Below, piece by piece: positions 20,040 to 28,590 of a stretch of 30,423 nucleotides of DNA. The notes beneath the pieces are model-generated. The model did not search any database. It was not told the origin of the DNA and worked only from the letters and a program-made list of their open reading frames with translations. The DNA comes from a virus. The stretch spans positions 1 through 30,423 of the IMG/VR virus record IMGVR_UViG_3300036852_000302; one strand, 5' to 3'. How positions within the stretch are numbered: the stretch's first letter is position 1; each line of letters starts with the position of its first letter. The translations under genes and the position numbers were made by a program.

Positions 20040-20375
20040 ATGGCAGCCCAACCCCCTGCGCAGCCCAACAAGCCCGAGCAGCTGCCGAACGGCAGCGTGG
20101 TGGCATGGGACCACTTGTTGCGCAAGTATGCGGTATTCAGCCCATCCGGCGATTTGGCGGGGTATCGGTACGACGTCGAGCGAGCGCGTAAGTTCGCTTC
20201 CTCGCTGCCTGTTGGTCCGCCACCTCCACCGCCTCCGACGCCACTCAGCCGGAGCCCGCGTGCTCGCCCGCTTCCGCCGCAGACCTTTCTACCCACGACG
20301 ACGACGCCCGAGGCTGAGCGCAGCTTCTTCCCCACCCGTCGGCCGCTGCGTGTGGTGCGCGTTCGGCCGCGATGA
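20040..20375 (+). CDS. Small proline-rich protein of unknown function
   Basis: A 111-residue protein starting MAAQPPAQPNKPEQLPNGSV. Residues 15-60 (NGSVVAWDHLLRKYAVFSPS, DLAGYRYDVERARKFASSLP) look folded, followed by a run of seven prolines and a Pro/Arg-rich tail. It begins two bases after the TerL stop. It is too short for a portal. It may be a packaging accessory or a virion decoration; no family recognised. Confidence 0.6.
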   Translation: MAAQPPAQPNKPEQLPNGSVVAWDHLLRKYAVFSPSGDLAGYRYDVERARKFASSLPVGPPPPPPPTPLSRSPRARPLPPQTFLPTTTTPEAERSFFPTRRPLRVVRVRPR

Positions 20376-21067
20376 CTGAGAGGACCAAGGACATGGTGAC
20401 AATGATGAGAACGCAGAAACTGGCAGCTTCCACGGGCATGCTTGCGGCGGAGCGTGAGCGCCTGGAGCGCGAGATCGAGGCTTTGAGTAACGGCTTGCCG
20501 GGCGAGGCTGCGGCGATTGTTGCGCGTGCCGACGAATTGATGGCCGAGCACGGCGCCAAGATTGCGGAGCTTAAGTCGAAGCGCGATGCGATCGACGCCA
20601 CGTTTGAGGTCGATGCAGCCAAGGCCAAGGAGGCGCGGGCCAAGGCGCGGGGTGAACGTCTGCAGGCCCACTGTAACGAACTCGTCGCGGTGGAGGCGTC
20701 GCGGCTCGACCATATCGCCAACGCTCAGGAGCTATTGGAAAAGGCTGTTGCTGAGATCAACGCTGCCTTCGACGATCACAGCCGCCTGCGCGAGATTGCT
20801 CGGGCACTGACGCCAGGGGTGAGCATGCCGGCGCTGATGGCGTTGTCGCCCACGGACCTCGCGAACAGGACCGGTGCGTGGGTCATGGGACTACTGAAGG
20901 GCGTGAGGCTTCCGGGGGCGCTTCCTGGCGCGGCGCACCACATCGGACCGCTGGCGCTCCTCACCTCAATCCATTTCCGCCAGGACATGACTTGGCGCGA
21001 GCGCGAGGAGCGCGTTGTGGCGCCTGCCATTGAGGCTGCTGTCGGCTATGCACAGGGAGATGCCTAA
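20372..21067 (+). CDS. Coiled-coil protein, possible scaffold or virion accessory
   Basis: A 231-residue protein. Residues 20-145 form a long charged coiled coil (AAERERLEREIEALSNGLPG, KIAELKSKRDAID), followed by a less charged domain (PALMALSPTDLANRTGAWVM). The start may be 20372 (overlapping the previous stop) or 20393 (with GAGAGG upstream). The fold and place after TerL would suit a scaffolding or structural protein, but no homology signal confirms it. Confidence 0.55.
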   Translation: MTERTKDMVTMMRTQKLAASTGMLAAERERLEREIEALSNGLPGEAAAIVARADELMAEHGAKIAELKSKRDAIDATFEVDAAKAKEARAKARGERLQAHCNELVAVEASRLDHIANAQELLEKAVAEINAAFDDHSRLREIARALTPGVSMPALMALSPTDLANRTGAWVMGLLKGVRLPGALPGAAHHIGPLALLTSIHFRQDMTWREREERVVAPAIEAAVGYAQGDA

Positions 21068-21999
21068 TGGCGATCGAACGCCCCTCATGGGGAGCGCCCG
21101 CCGCAGGTGCTGGCATTGGCGGCCGTGAGACACCCGGCGACGTGCCGGCGAGACCTGAGCCGGCGAGCGAGGCGAAGCCTGCAGAGGCAGTGGAGGCGCC
21201 GCGCGCTGCACCGGCGGTTGTCGATGCTCGCGCGCTCGATGCGATCGATCCTGAGGACCAGGCGACCTATCGCCGGCTTATTGCTGATGGGTTGTTCAGC
21301 CCCGAGGAGGTGCAGAACGTCTACATGCTCAGCGACTCCGAGATGGAGGCACTGCAGCAGCCGGCACGGGGCAAGGCGTCCATAGAGAGAGAGCTGGAGA
21401 AAATAGCGCGCGTGATGCGTGAGGACCGCCCCAGATATGAGCGAGAGTTTGCCGGACGTTATCGCGAGCTGCTGGAGGCGAAGGAGCAGCAGAAGGCGAA
21501 CCAGGCCAAGGGGGGCGGCGCCAAGGCTGCGTCGAATGAGCCGGCTGATGTCTCTGGTCTCCCGCCCGAAGTTGTAGCCGACTGGTCGAAGGCCGGAGGC
21601 CTCGAGCATCATCTCAAGGTCGCGCAGGGCACAGCCAGCCTTGCGTTCGACGCGCTGGATGACCAGGAGGCGGCGACGTTCCAGCAAGGTTTCGACCAGC
21701 TTCCGGCACCGATCCAGGCCGCGGTTTACCAGGGAATCAGCGTCGAGCCGGGTTTCGCGAAGTCGGCCAGCGATGCGGCCGTCACCGAGTTCGCCGCGAT
21801 CGGCACGGAATGTGCCGACTTGGTTGCGTCGTGGGGCTCCAAGGCTTCGAGCCGGCTGGGTGTCGCGCAGTCGCGCGTCGCCACGATCTTGAAGGGCTTG
21901 CCTGCATCTGAACGGCAGGCCGCAATGGCGTGGATGGACAGCATGCCTGCAAGCCAGCAGGCCGCCGTGGTCCGCAGCCTCGCAGGTAAGGGGCGCTGA
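21067..21999 (+). CDS. Unknown late-region protein
   Basis: A 310-residue protein with a disordered Pro/Ala-rich N-terminus (1-55). Residues 70-145 include the pattern SIERELEKIARVMREDRPRY EREFAGRYRELLEA, which I recall from uncharacterised phage late proteins. The C-terminal part has LPPEVVADWSKAGGLEHHLK and two Gln/Ala-rich repeats, LPAPIQAAVYQGI and MPASQQAAVVRSL. It does not look like a major capsid fold (no clear spine helix and loop pattern), but I cannot exclude a divergent head or scaffold protein. Confidence 0.55.
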   Translation: MAIERPSWGAPAAGAGIGGRETPGDVPARPEPASEAKPAEAVEAPRAAPAVVDARALDAIDPEDQATYRRLIADGLFSPEEVQNVYMLSDSEMEALQQPARGKASIERELEKIARVMREDRPRYEREFAGRYRELLEAKEQQKANQAKGGGAKAASNEPADVSGLPPEVVADWSKAGGLEHHLKVAQGTASLAFDALDDQEAATFQQGFDQLPAPIQAAVYQGISVEPGFAKSASDAAVTEFAAIGTECADLVASWGSKASSRLGVAQSRVATILKGLPASERQAAMAWMDSMPASQQAAVVRSLAGKGR

Positions 22000-22001
22000 C
22001 C

Positions 22002-22631
22002 ATGCCGGCCAAGCTGCCGAGCGTCACACGAAGGCGTTCGGACTCTGACCCAGACCCTGAGATCCGTCGCCTCTATGTCGAGGGCGCGACGATGAGAGCA
22101 AGGATTCTCATCGACTGGGCGACGCGGCGCGACGCGCGGGCGCGTCAGGTCGAGGAGGAGGTCTCGCTGCCGAGCGCGCCGGATGTGCCCATGGGTGTAA
22201 ATCCCGAAAACTCCGCTTTCATCCCGCTGGGTCTTAGCTCCTGGCAGGGCGAAGACGCTGAATTCGATCCGAGCGAGTTCGACGGCGATGGCTACGATGA
22301 AGTCGAGATCGAGTCCGATCCAGTCGCGGCGATCGAGCCAGCAGATGCCGGCCGCATCGCCGAGCGTCTGAAGGGGCTCAACCACGCTCAGCTCAAGCAG
22401 GTCGCCGCAGCATTCAGCGAGGAAGGCGATGACGCGGAAGGCCTGCGGCAGAGCCTGCTCAGCTACGTCGATGGATGCGGCAACGACGCCGCCGACGATG
22501 CTCGCGGCGATCCCGATGCGGCGCGCGAGGCCGGGCGCCGTGAGGCGGTAACATTCCTCTCGGAAGAGATCGACAGCGCCGCGGCTATGCCGGCGAGCGA
22601 AGACGATCCAGACGAAGAGATGGCCAGCTGA
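22002..22631 (+). CDS. Acidic unknown late-region protein
   Basis: A 209-residue protein, strongly acidic in its second half (FDPSEFDGDGYDEVEIESDP and ASEDDPDEEM). The N-terminus is basic (PSVTRRRSDSDPDPEIRRLY). Acidic, Ala-rich proteins between terminase and internal proteins are often scaffolds or chaperones for assembly. No domain is certain. Confidence 0.55.
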   Translation: MPAKLPSVTRRRSDSDPDPEIRRLYVEGATMRARILIDWATRRDARARQVEEEVSLPSAPDVPMGVNPENSAFIPLGLSSWQGEDAEFDPSEFDGDGYDEVEIESDPVAAIEPADAGRIAERLKGLNHAQLKQVAAAFSEEGDDAEGLRQSLLSYVDGCGNDAADDARGDPDAAREAGRREAVTFLSEEIDSAAAMPASEDDPDEEMAS

Positions 22632-22642
22632 GGACGACGAAC

Positions 22643-24688
22643 ATGGCAGACGACTACAACGAGCCGACACCCGGCTTTGCCGAGGAAATCCAGCGTGCAC
22701 TAGGAGGATCGGAGGCACCGCCTGAGCAGCCGGCCGCGCCGCGGGCAGATCCCGCGTTGCAGGAGTGGGAGGCGCTGCGCCGTCGGCGGAAGGGCGCCAA
22801 CGCGGCGCCTCCGGAGCCGGTCGAGACCCAACCGGACCCCAACGTCGGCCTGAGCCCGCTTGCCCAGGAACTGGAGCGGGAGGGCTGGTTCGGTCAGCTC
22901 GCTGCACAGAATGCGGCGGAGCGCGAGTCCGAGCGGCGGGCGGCCATCCGACAGTCTGCCGAGGCGGCAGCCCAGGAGGCGGCACGATACGGCGGCGGCG
23001 ATGCGCCGGAGCTGTACCCAGGCGAGGCTGAGGCGACGCGGAATGCTGGCGCCGTCTTTGCCGAGGCGCCACGATGGGTGGCGCAGCATCTCTTTCAGCT
23101 GCCAGGTAGCATCGTCGCGGGCGGTGGCAGCGTGCTGCAGGCACCTGATGTGACCATTGCGGCGGGTCAGTACGGTGGGCAGGCGACGCGCCAAAGGCAG
23201 TTGGCGCTCGCCGACGCCATCGACCGGGGCGAGTCCTACAGCCTGAGACAGCCCGGCTCCTATTCCGTCGACACCCCGCTCGTGATGTTCGCCAACCAGT
23301 ATCGGTCGGCGGGCCCTGAAGACCGGGCGCGCATGCGGGCAAGTTTGCAGTCCGAGATCGCGGCGTTCAACCCTACGCCGATCCAGCAACGTCCCCTCTA
23401 CCGAGCCGGCGAGGCGATGCAGGAGACCGGGCGCAATCTGGTTCCTCATTTGGAGGGCTACAATGAGCAGAGCGTCGCCACGCAGCTGTCTCGCGGTCTC
23501 GGCTCGATGATCGTCGGCATGCCGGTGGCCATGATTTCTGGTCCGGCTGGTGTGGTCGGCGGTGCCGCAGTGTTCGGCGCCATGGGTATTGGCGAGGCCA
23601 CGCAAAGTGCCGTCGAGTTCGACCGGCGCGAGCGTGCGGCAGGACGCGAAGGGATCTCGCAGGAGCAAATCGTTCTCGCCGGCATCCTTGGCGTTGCGCC
23701 TGGCACGACTGACATTCTCCCTGTCGAGGTGATGCTCAACCGCCTTCGCATCCCCGGGGTTCCGCCGGCTGCAAACCGCATCCTCGCACGAGCGGTCGCA
23801 AGCGTAGGCGGGCGCACCGTGATCCAGGCCCTGACTGAGGGCGGGCAGGAGGCATTCCAGCAGATCCTGCAGAACTTGATCACACAGCAGGTCTACAACC
23901 CGAACCAAGAACTTACTGAAAACACATGGTGGAATGCTGTGATCGGCGCAGGCGTCGGCGCCGAGTCCGAGCTCGGCCGGACCGCTCTTGCCAGCCTCGC
24001 CCGGTTGGGACGTGGTCGCGGCGGACGGGCGGCTACACAGCCCCCAACCGCTGCGCCCACGTCGGTGGAGGGCGGCTGGCAGCAGGCGGAGACGGAGACG
24101 CGGGCGGCCACTGCTCCTCCAACACTTCCAGAGGGAGCGTATGCCGATGACGTTGCCTGGGCCAACTCGCCAGAGGGCCGCGAATACCGCCGGCAGATAA
24201 GGGCCAGCTATGAGCGCCGATACCGCAGCGAGCCCCTGGACGTCTTAGGCAACAGAGACCGCATGGGTTGGGTGTTGGATCGATTCGGCGATCTCCGGGA
24301 CGCGGTCGGGCTGGGTGTTCCTGAGCCGCCGAATGACCCAGAGCTGCAGGCGCGGATGACCAGGGCAGACGCGGCGACCAGGGCCGCGCTCGTTAGCGAG
24401 GCGTACGTGATCGACGCCAATGGTCAGCGGCAAGGGGAGCCCGTGATCGTCCTGGACCCCAACTACTTCTCCCGCGACGGCCAGCGCTTCGCGAGAGTGC
24501 AGCAGCCGGATGGCACGACATCATCGCTGCCGGCGGAACAGCTGCAACCCACCGGCCGCGAGAGCGCGGCTGTGCGAGAAGCACGCGCTCGCGTCGGGTC
24601 GCCGCCACAGCCTGCTGCGCCGGCCGTGCAGCCTGACTGGGACGCGTTCGGGGCGAGCGCCATCTTCCGCCTAGGAGACCACGAATGA
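22643..24688 (+). CDS. Large candidate internal virion / ejection-type protein
   Basis: A 681-residue protein. The first 135 residues are disordered and Gln/Glu/Arg-rich. Hydrophobic Gly/Ala stretches at 285-318 (LGSMIVGMPVAMISGPAGVV), 343-357 and 431-440 could insert in membranes. The segment TEGGQEAFQQILQNLITQQV YNPNQELTENT (398-428) resembles a repeated pattern in large internal proteins of podovirus-like phages, which leave the head with the DNA. No transglycosylase, protease or polymerase motif is visible. The C-terminal 230 residues are polar. In a particle from a helper it could be a cargo protein that helps DNA entry. The family call is moderate. Confidence 0.65.
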   Translation: MADDYNEPTPGFAEEIQRALGGSEAPPEQPAAPRADPALQEWEALRRRRKGANAAPPEPVETQPDPNVGLSPLAQELEREGWFGQLAAQNAAERESERRAAIRQSAEAAAQEAARYGGGDAPELYPGEAEATRNAGAVFAEAPRWVAQHLFQLPGSIVAGGGSVLQAPDVTIAAGQYGGQATRQRQLALADAIDRGESYSLRQPGSYSVDTPLVMFANQYRSAGPEDRARMRASLQSEIAAFNPTPIQQRPLYRAGEAMQETGRNLVPHLEGYNEQSVATQLSRGLGSMIVGMPVAMISGPAGVVGGAAVFGAMGIGEATQSAVEFDRRERAAGREGISQEQIVLAGILGVAPGTTDILPVEVMLNRLRIPGVPPAANRILARAVASVGGRTVIQALTEGGQEAFQQILQNLITQQVYNPNQELTENTWWNAVIGAGVGAESELGRTALASLARLGRGRGGRAATQPPTAAPTSVEGGWQQAETETRAATAPPTLPEGAYADDVAWANSPEGREYRRQIRASYERRYRSEPLDVLGNRDRMGWVLDRFGDLRDAVGLGVPEPPNDPELQARMTRADAATRAALVSEAYVIDANGQRQGEPVIVLDPNYFSRDGQRFARVQQPDGTTSSLPAEQLQPTGRESAAVREARARVGSPPQPAAPAVQPDWDAFGASAIFRLGDHE

Positions 24689-25452
24689 GCGCACTGATCG
24701 CCGTCTGCATGCACGACGCCGTCCACCTCCTGACCGACGGCGCTGCGCTGGCACGCAGCGACGGCACCCTGGTGGAGTTTCGCCGGAAACAGGCACTTTG
24801 CTGCAACAACGGTGTCGCGGTGGCCGCGATCGGCTTTTCGCCGCGCGCCTGGCACTTCGCGCAGCTGGCCGACGAGCAGCTGAATGACTTCGACGCAGTG
24901 ATCGATGCTGCCGTCGAACTATGGGCTGAGACCTGGCGGGCACTGCCCGCCGACGCCCAAGATATCCCCGGCGTGATGGTGCTTGCCGGCTGGAGCGCAA
25001 AAGCTGGGAAGCTCAGCATGTATGTGATCAGGGAGAACAGCGAGCTCGTTGAGGCTGGAGCGTACGCCGCCGGGCCGGTGGATACGTGCGGAGAAGCGCT
25101 GCGTCGGATTACTAAACGGTTCGGCCCCGACCCGTCGAGTTTTACCATCCGCGACGGGGTGGAGGTGATGGAAGCGTTGCGCCGAGAGCATCCGCGTCCG
25201 TACCCAACTGGCCTGCGGCCTGCGGTTGGCGGGTTCATCACGCACACGATGATGACGGCTACGGACGTTAGGACCGAGGTGATACATCGCTGGCCGGATC
25301 GTATCGGCCACCCTATCGACATTGATGCGTCGGCCGATCCCGAGATGCGCGACGACAACTTCTGCGGCATGACGATGGCCGAGGTCTACGCGATGCGCGA
25401 GGCCATGGTGCTCCGGCGGGCGGTACATCTGGACGAAGGATTGAGCACGTGA
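24685..25452 (+). CDS. Unknown protein, possible Ntn-hydrolase-like fold
   Basis: A 255-residue protein starting MSALIAVCMHDAVHLLTDGA. The sequence LLTDGAALARSDGTLVEFRR KQALCC followed by GVAVAAIGFSPRA and GVMVLAGWSAKAGKLSMYVI follows the strand pattern of Ntn-hydrolase/proteasome-like proteins that occur near phage fibre genes. The nucleophile at the mature N-terminus cannot be defined. It overlaps the previous gene by four bases and the next GTG start. It may be a structural protein that reuses the fold. Confidence 0.5.
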   Translation: MSALIAVCMHDAVHLLTDGAALARSDGTLVEFRRKQALCCNNGVAVAAIGFSPRAWHFAQLADEQLNDFDAVIDAAVELWAETWRALPADAQDIPGVMVLAGWSAKAGKLSMYVIRENSELVEAGAYAAGPVDTCGEALRRITKRFGPDPSSFTIRDGVEVMEALRREHPRPYPTGLRPAVGGFITHTMMTATDVRTEVIHRWPDRIGHPIDIDASADPEMRDDNFCGMTMAEVYAMREAMVLRRAVHLDEGLST

Positions 25453-25685
25453 GCGGGTTATTCGCCAAGCCGAAAATGCCTCCGCCTCCCAAGCCCCAGC
25501 GCATGCCGGTCGAGACTGACCCATCGATCCAGGCCGCCGGGATACGGGCACGCGAGGACGCGATGAAGCGGTCGGGGCGACTCTCGACCATTCTAACGGA
25601 TCAGCTCGGCGCGACGGCGGGACCGCGCGCTCCGAACCCAGAAAAGGTGATGATGGGCTCCAGCGGCGTAAAGTTTGGAGCATGA
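25449..25685 (+). CDS. Small virion-associated-type protein
   Basis: A 78-residue protein with GTG start (MSGLFAKPKMPPPPKPQRMP). The pattern Pro/Lys-rich start, then AAGIRAREDAMKRSGRLSTI LT and a C-terminal SSGVKFGA is one I recall from small conserved genes near the portal or head-tail connector of podovirus-like phages. Here no portal is next to it, and it precedes the fibre. I infer a particle-associated role; the molecular function is unknown. Confidence 0.65.
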   Translation: MSGLFAKPKMPPPPKPQRMPVETDPSIQAAGIRAREDAMKRSGRLSTILTDQLGATAGPRAPNPEKVMMGSSGVKFGA

Positions 25686-25728
25686 TCGATGCCGATTACC
25701 TGGACGAAGGACTAACGAGGCAAACAAA

Positions 25729-25980
25729 ATGGCAACAACAATCACAAAGCGGATTTCCGGCACGGCAGCGGGCGGCGCGACCAAGCGCGTCAGCCAAGGT
25801 CCGAATGATGGACTAACCTTGCTGGAGCTTGAAGGTGACGCAGGTGACGGCGTCCTGCTCCTCGAAGGCGACGTGCAGTCCGGTAGCGACGCGTTGAAAC
25901 TTGAAGGCGACGTGGCGGCTGCCGATGAGGCAGCCTTCGCTTCGGCACAGACCAAGCGGATTCCGGAGCCTGTAGTCTGA
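25729..25980 (+). CDS. Small repeat-like acidic protein
   Basis: An 83-residue protein starting MATTITKRISGTAAGGATKR at ATG 25729. It has three related units, LTLLELEGDAGDG, VLLLEGDVQSGSD and ALKLEGDVAAAD, and the sequence TKRISGTA/TKRIPEP at both ends. The LEGD repeats look like a short beta-solenoid or trimer-forming segment. It overlaps the fibre start (TGATG), which suggests a fibre partner or chaperone. Confidence 0.6.
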   Translation: MATTITKRISGTAAGGATKRVSQGPNDGLTLLELEGDAGDGVLLLEGDVQSGSDALKLEGDVAAADEAAFASAQTKRIPEPVV

Positions 25981-27596
25981 TGGCCAACAAAACACTATCA
26001 AGCCTCACGGCCGGGACACCATCGCCGACCGATTACATCTACGGTGTGGTCGGCGCAGACTCGCGGAAGATCCTGCTCTCTACTCTGTTCGCTTCCGGCA
26101 TGGCCGACGGAACGGCCGCTGCACCTGGGTTGGCATTTAACAGCGATCCAGATGTTGGCCTGTTCCGACCCACCGCAAACACGCTCGGCATAGCCGCTAC
26201 ATCCGGCGTCCAGTTCCAGAACGCATCTTGGCTGATGGGTCGCAATGCTGCCGACTCTGCCAATCTCAACATGTTCCGGGTCAACTCCAGCAACTACACG
26301 GAGTTCTCAAATCCCCTCTACTACGACGAGACGAGCACCTTCCATAACGACATGGCCGCACTCACGCTGGTGCGGACGATCTCCGACCCAAGTGGTGCGC
26401 CCGGCGTCACCTACACCGGCCTCGTGAATGGCGCGTCGTTTCTGGTCAATGGCGGCAAGGGCGACAATGCCAATTATCGCGGCACCACGACGATGTTCGT
26501 CTACGCGAAGGACCGAAGCGACGTAACAGCCCTGAACAAGGGCGTTCTCTATGGCCTGGAGGTATGGGTCGCCCCACAGGTTGCGAGGAACAACGTACCG
26601 AATGACGACGCCGTGGGCATCATCGTCGTCAACTCCGGGACGGCAACGGCCACCGATGGCGTTTACATCGGTCGCGGCGGCAGCCTAGGTGCCAACGACG
26701 ATTATGCAGGAGGGTCATTCATCACGGAAGCGTGGAGCGATGGGGCGTTCCGCGGCACTGGTGAATATAATTACGGTCTCGATCTGCGGTTGGCGACCAT
26801 CGCCACGGCCGCGATCGGCATACCCAATAATACTTGGGTGGTTGCTCGCAACCAAGCCAACAACAACGACGTCAATATCTGGAAGCTCAACGCCACCAAC
26901 ACCACGGAATTTAGCCAAAACGCACAGTTCAACAGTTCCGTCCAGTTCAATGATGATCTGCTGCTTGATTCAAGTGCCATCATCAACTGGAACAGCGGCG
27001 ATGTGACCCTTACCTACTCGACCAATGCTCTTGCATTTGCCGGGGCGAGCAGTGGTTACTCGTTTGACAGCACGGTTGCCGTCAGCAACTCGGGTTCATT
27101 CTTCACAGCCCTTCGCTTGGAGAGCACCAGCGCTGATGCAAACAATGGTCCGTATATAAACATCTATCGGAACTCGGCCTCTCCGGCGGCTAGCGATGGT
27201 CTCGGAGTGCTGGTTTTCAAGGGCAAGGACAGCGGCGGAAACGATACTGACTATGCCTATATTTCAGCTTCTATCATCGACCCGACGAATGGCAGCGAAG
27301 ATGGGGAAGTTATCTTCAATGCGATGATCGGCGGCGCAGACACGCAGGTCTGGCGGTACGGCAATGGCGTTCAGATCGGCTCTCCGACCGGAGCCTATAA
27401 AGGCGCTGGCACGCTCAATGCCGCCTCCGGCCTTTACACGAATGGCGTTGGTGTATTCAGCGGGAGCGGGGCTCCATCACTCAGCGCGCCGAAGGGCTCC
27501 ATTTATACCAACACTACTGCGACCACCACCACGACGCGCCTCTACGTCAATACCGATGGCGGCACCACCTGGACGAACTTAACGACTGCTGCGTAG
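25980..27596 (+). CDS. Tail-fibre/tailspike-like protein
   Basis: A 538-residue beta-rich, Asn/Ser/Thr/Gly-rich protein. The start MANKTLSSLTAGTPSPTDYI YGVVG resembles the usual N-terminus of phage fibre proteins (SALTAG ... DLIYVV). LAFNSDPDVGLFRPTANTLG is a motif common in phage fibres and host-specificity proteins, and the end SIYTNTTATTTTTRLYVNTD GGTTWTNLTTAA matches their frequent C-terminus. No peptidase or lyase site is clear. The lower GC and different composition suggest exchange among elements. It would set host range. Its 3' end overlaps the convergent methyltransferase gene by 18 bases. Confidence 0.85.
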   Translation: MANKTLSSLTAGTPSPTDYIYGVVGADSRKILLSTLFASGMADGTAAAPGLAFNSDPDVGLFRPTANTLGIAATSGVQFQNASWLMGRNAADSANLNMFRVNSSNYTEFSNPLYYDETSTFHNDMAALTLVRTISDPSGAPGVTYTGLVNGASFLVNGGKGDNANYRGTTTMFVYAKDRSDVTALNKGVLYGLEVWVAPQVARNNVPNDDAVGIIVVNSGTATATDGVYIGRGGSLGANDDYAGGSFITEAWSDGAFRGTGEYNYGLDLRLATIATAAIGIPNNTWVVARNQANNNDVNIWKLNATNTTEFSQNAQFNSSVQFNDDLLLDSSAIINWNSGDVTLTYSTNALAFAGASSGYSFDSTVAVSNSGSFFTALRLESTSADANNGPYINIYRNSASPAASDGLGVLVFKGKDSGGNDTDYAYISASIIDPTNGSEDGEVIFNAMIGGADTQVWRYGNGVQIGSPTGAYKGAGTLNAASGLYTNGVGVFSGSGAPSLSAPKGSIYTNTTATTTTTRLYVNTDGGTTWTNLTTAA

Positions 27597-28367
27597 GAGG
27601 CAGAAGGCGCGCCGGTCGCCATGCCCCGTGTATGGGTCGGACGTCTCCATATCGCCAAGCACCTTGTAGTCGAGCACATCCCAGCCGGTGCGCTTGAAGA
27701 GTCGGAGCAACCCGGCCTCGGTGAACATCCAGAAGTTGGTGGCGTCGTTGTTGCTCTCGTCGGCATCGACGAGGTAGGCGCAGGGGATGCCCTTCAAGAG
27801 CGTACGGCCATGGGCTCCGACCTCCGCAGAGTACGCCATGACCCGCGTCGAAAGGAAGGCGTGGGACACGGAATGCGCCAGATGTTCGAGCGCATAGAAC
27901 GGGTTCTTCAGGTGATACAGAAGGCCGAGAAACAGCACGAAATCGTAACGTCCCGGCAGAATGAAGTGCGTGTCCAGATCAATGTTGTGGATGCGAGCCC
28001 TGGAATTCAGACCACGCTTGAGGGCACTCGCACCCTCTAGGCTGTTCATGTTGGTGGCGGGATTGTCGATGATGTCCACGTCTGCGCCGAGGCTTTCCAG
28101 AAGAAAGCCCAAGTCACCGTCGGCCGCGCCGATATCCGCTATCGCTTTGCCGGCAAGGTCAGAGAAGACGTGACGGTTGGCTCCGGTCAGCATCTGATCG
28201 AAGCTCCACACGTTCCCCAGACTGTCGTAGGGGAACCACTGGCGGCCGTCCGGCAGCGTAGTGGTTGTGCGCAATAGCGTCAGTCTTTGCTTGAATGCCC
28301 CTGCCGCGCCTTTGATGCGGTCGAAGGGGTCTGGAATGTCAACCGCCACAGCGTTTGAACCCCGCAT
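27579..28367 (-). CDS. Class I SAM-dependent methyltransferase (CmoB/DUF1698-like)
   Basis: A 262-residue enzyme. The start at 28367 avoids overlap with the divergent gene at 28395; an in-frame start at 28472 is less likely. Motif I is at 78-86 (DIGAADGDLGF), an acidic binding position follows at Asp98/Asp101, and the hallmark YDFVLFLGLLYHLKNPFYAL is at 141-160. This matches the tRNA uridine-modifying CmoB-type and related small-molecule or glycan methyltransferases. I do not infer the substrate: tRNA, cell-surface sugar or a virion component are all possible. It is convergent with the fibre gene and looks like cargo. Confidence 0.85.
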   Translation of the reverse strand: MRGSNAVAVDIPDPFDRIKGAAGAFKQRLTLLRTTTTLPDGRQWFPYDSLGNVWSFDQMLTGANRHVFSDLAGKAIADIGAADGDLGFLLESLGADVDIIDNPATNMNSLEGASALKRGLNSRARIHNIDLDTHFILPGRYDFVLFLGLLYHLKNPFYALEHLAHSVSHAFLSTRVMAYSAEVGAHGRTLLKGIPCAYLVDADESNNDATNFWMFTEAGLLRLFKRTGWDVLDYKVLGDMETSDPYTGHGDRRAFCLLRSSR

Positions 28368-28394
28368 TGTCCCACCGTCGAAAGAGGTCGCCCC

Positions 28395-28583
28395 ATGAAC
28401 CCAGAGATCCAACGCCTGCAGGACGTGCTCGGTGCCATGCAGGCGCAACGCGACCAGGCGCTCAACGCTCATGTCATTTCGCAGGCTGAGAATGCCGCCC
28501 TCAAGCGAACCCTAGCCGACCGCGACGCCAGGATCAAGGCGCTGGAGGCTGATCTTCAGCAAGTTGAGAAGGCGACAGCCTGA
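28395..28583 (+). CDS. Small coiled-coil protein
   Basis: A 62-residue protein starting MNPEIQRLQDVLGAMQAQRD. Nearly the whole chain is one long amphipathic helix with Leu/Ala heptads (NAALKRTLADRDARIKALEA DLQQ). No membrane segment or lipobox, so it is not a spanin. It is divergent from the methyltransferase. Function unknown. Confidence 0.6.
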   Translation: MNPEIQRLQDVLGAMQAQRDQALNAHVISQAENAALKRTLADRDARIKALEADLQQVEKATA

Positions 28584-28590
28584 GGAGATG

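Noticed and set aside
21726-23908. Long open frames on the minus strand (538 and 402 codons)
   Set aside because: They are opposite well-formed plus-strand genes with RBS and overlaps; such antisense frames are common in high-GC DNA.
17203-27596. Gene transfer agent or intact tailed prophage
   Set aside because: A GTA or tailed phage would need portal, capsid and tail genes, none of which can be recognised here.
28395-28583. Spanin or holin
   Set aside because: No signal peptide, lipobox or transmembrane segment; it is a simple coiled coil.
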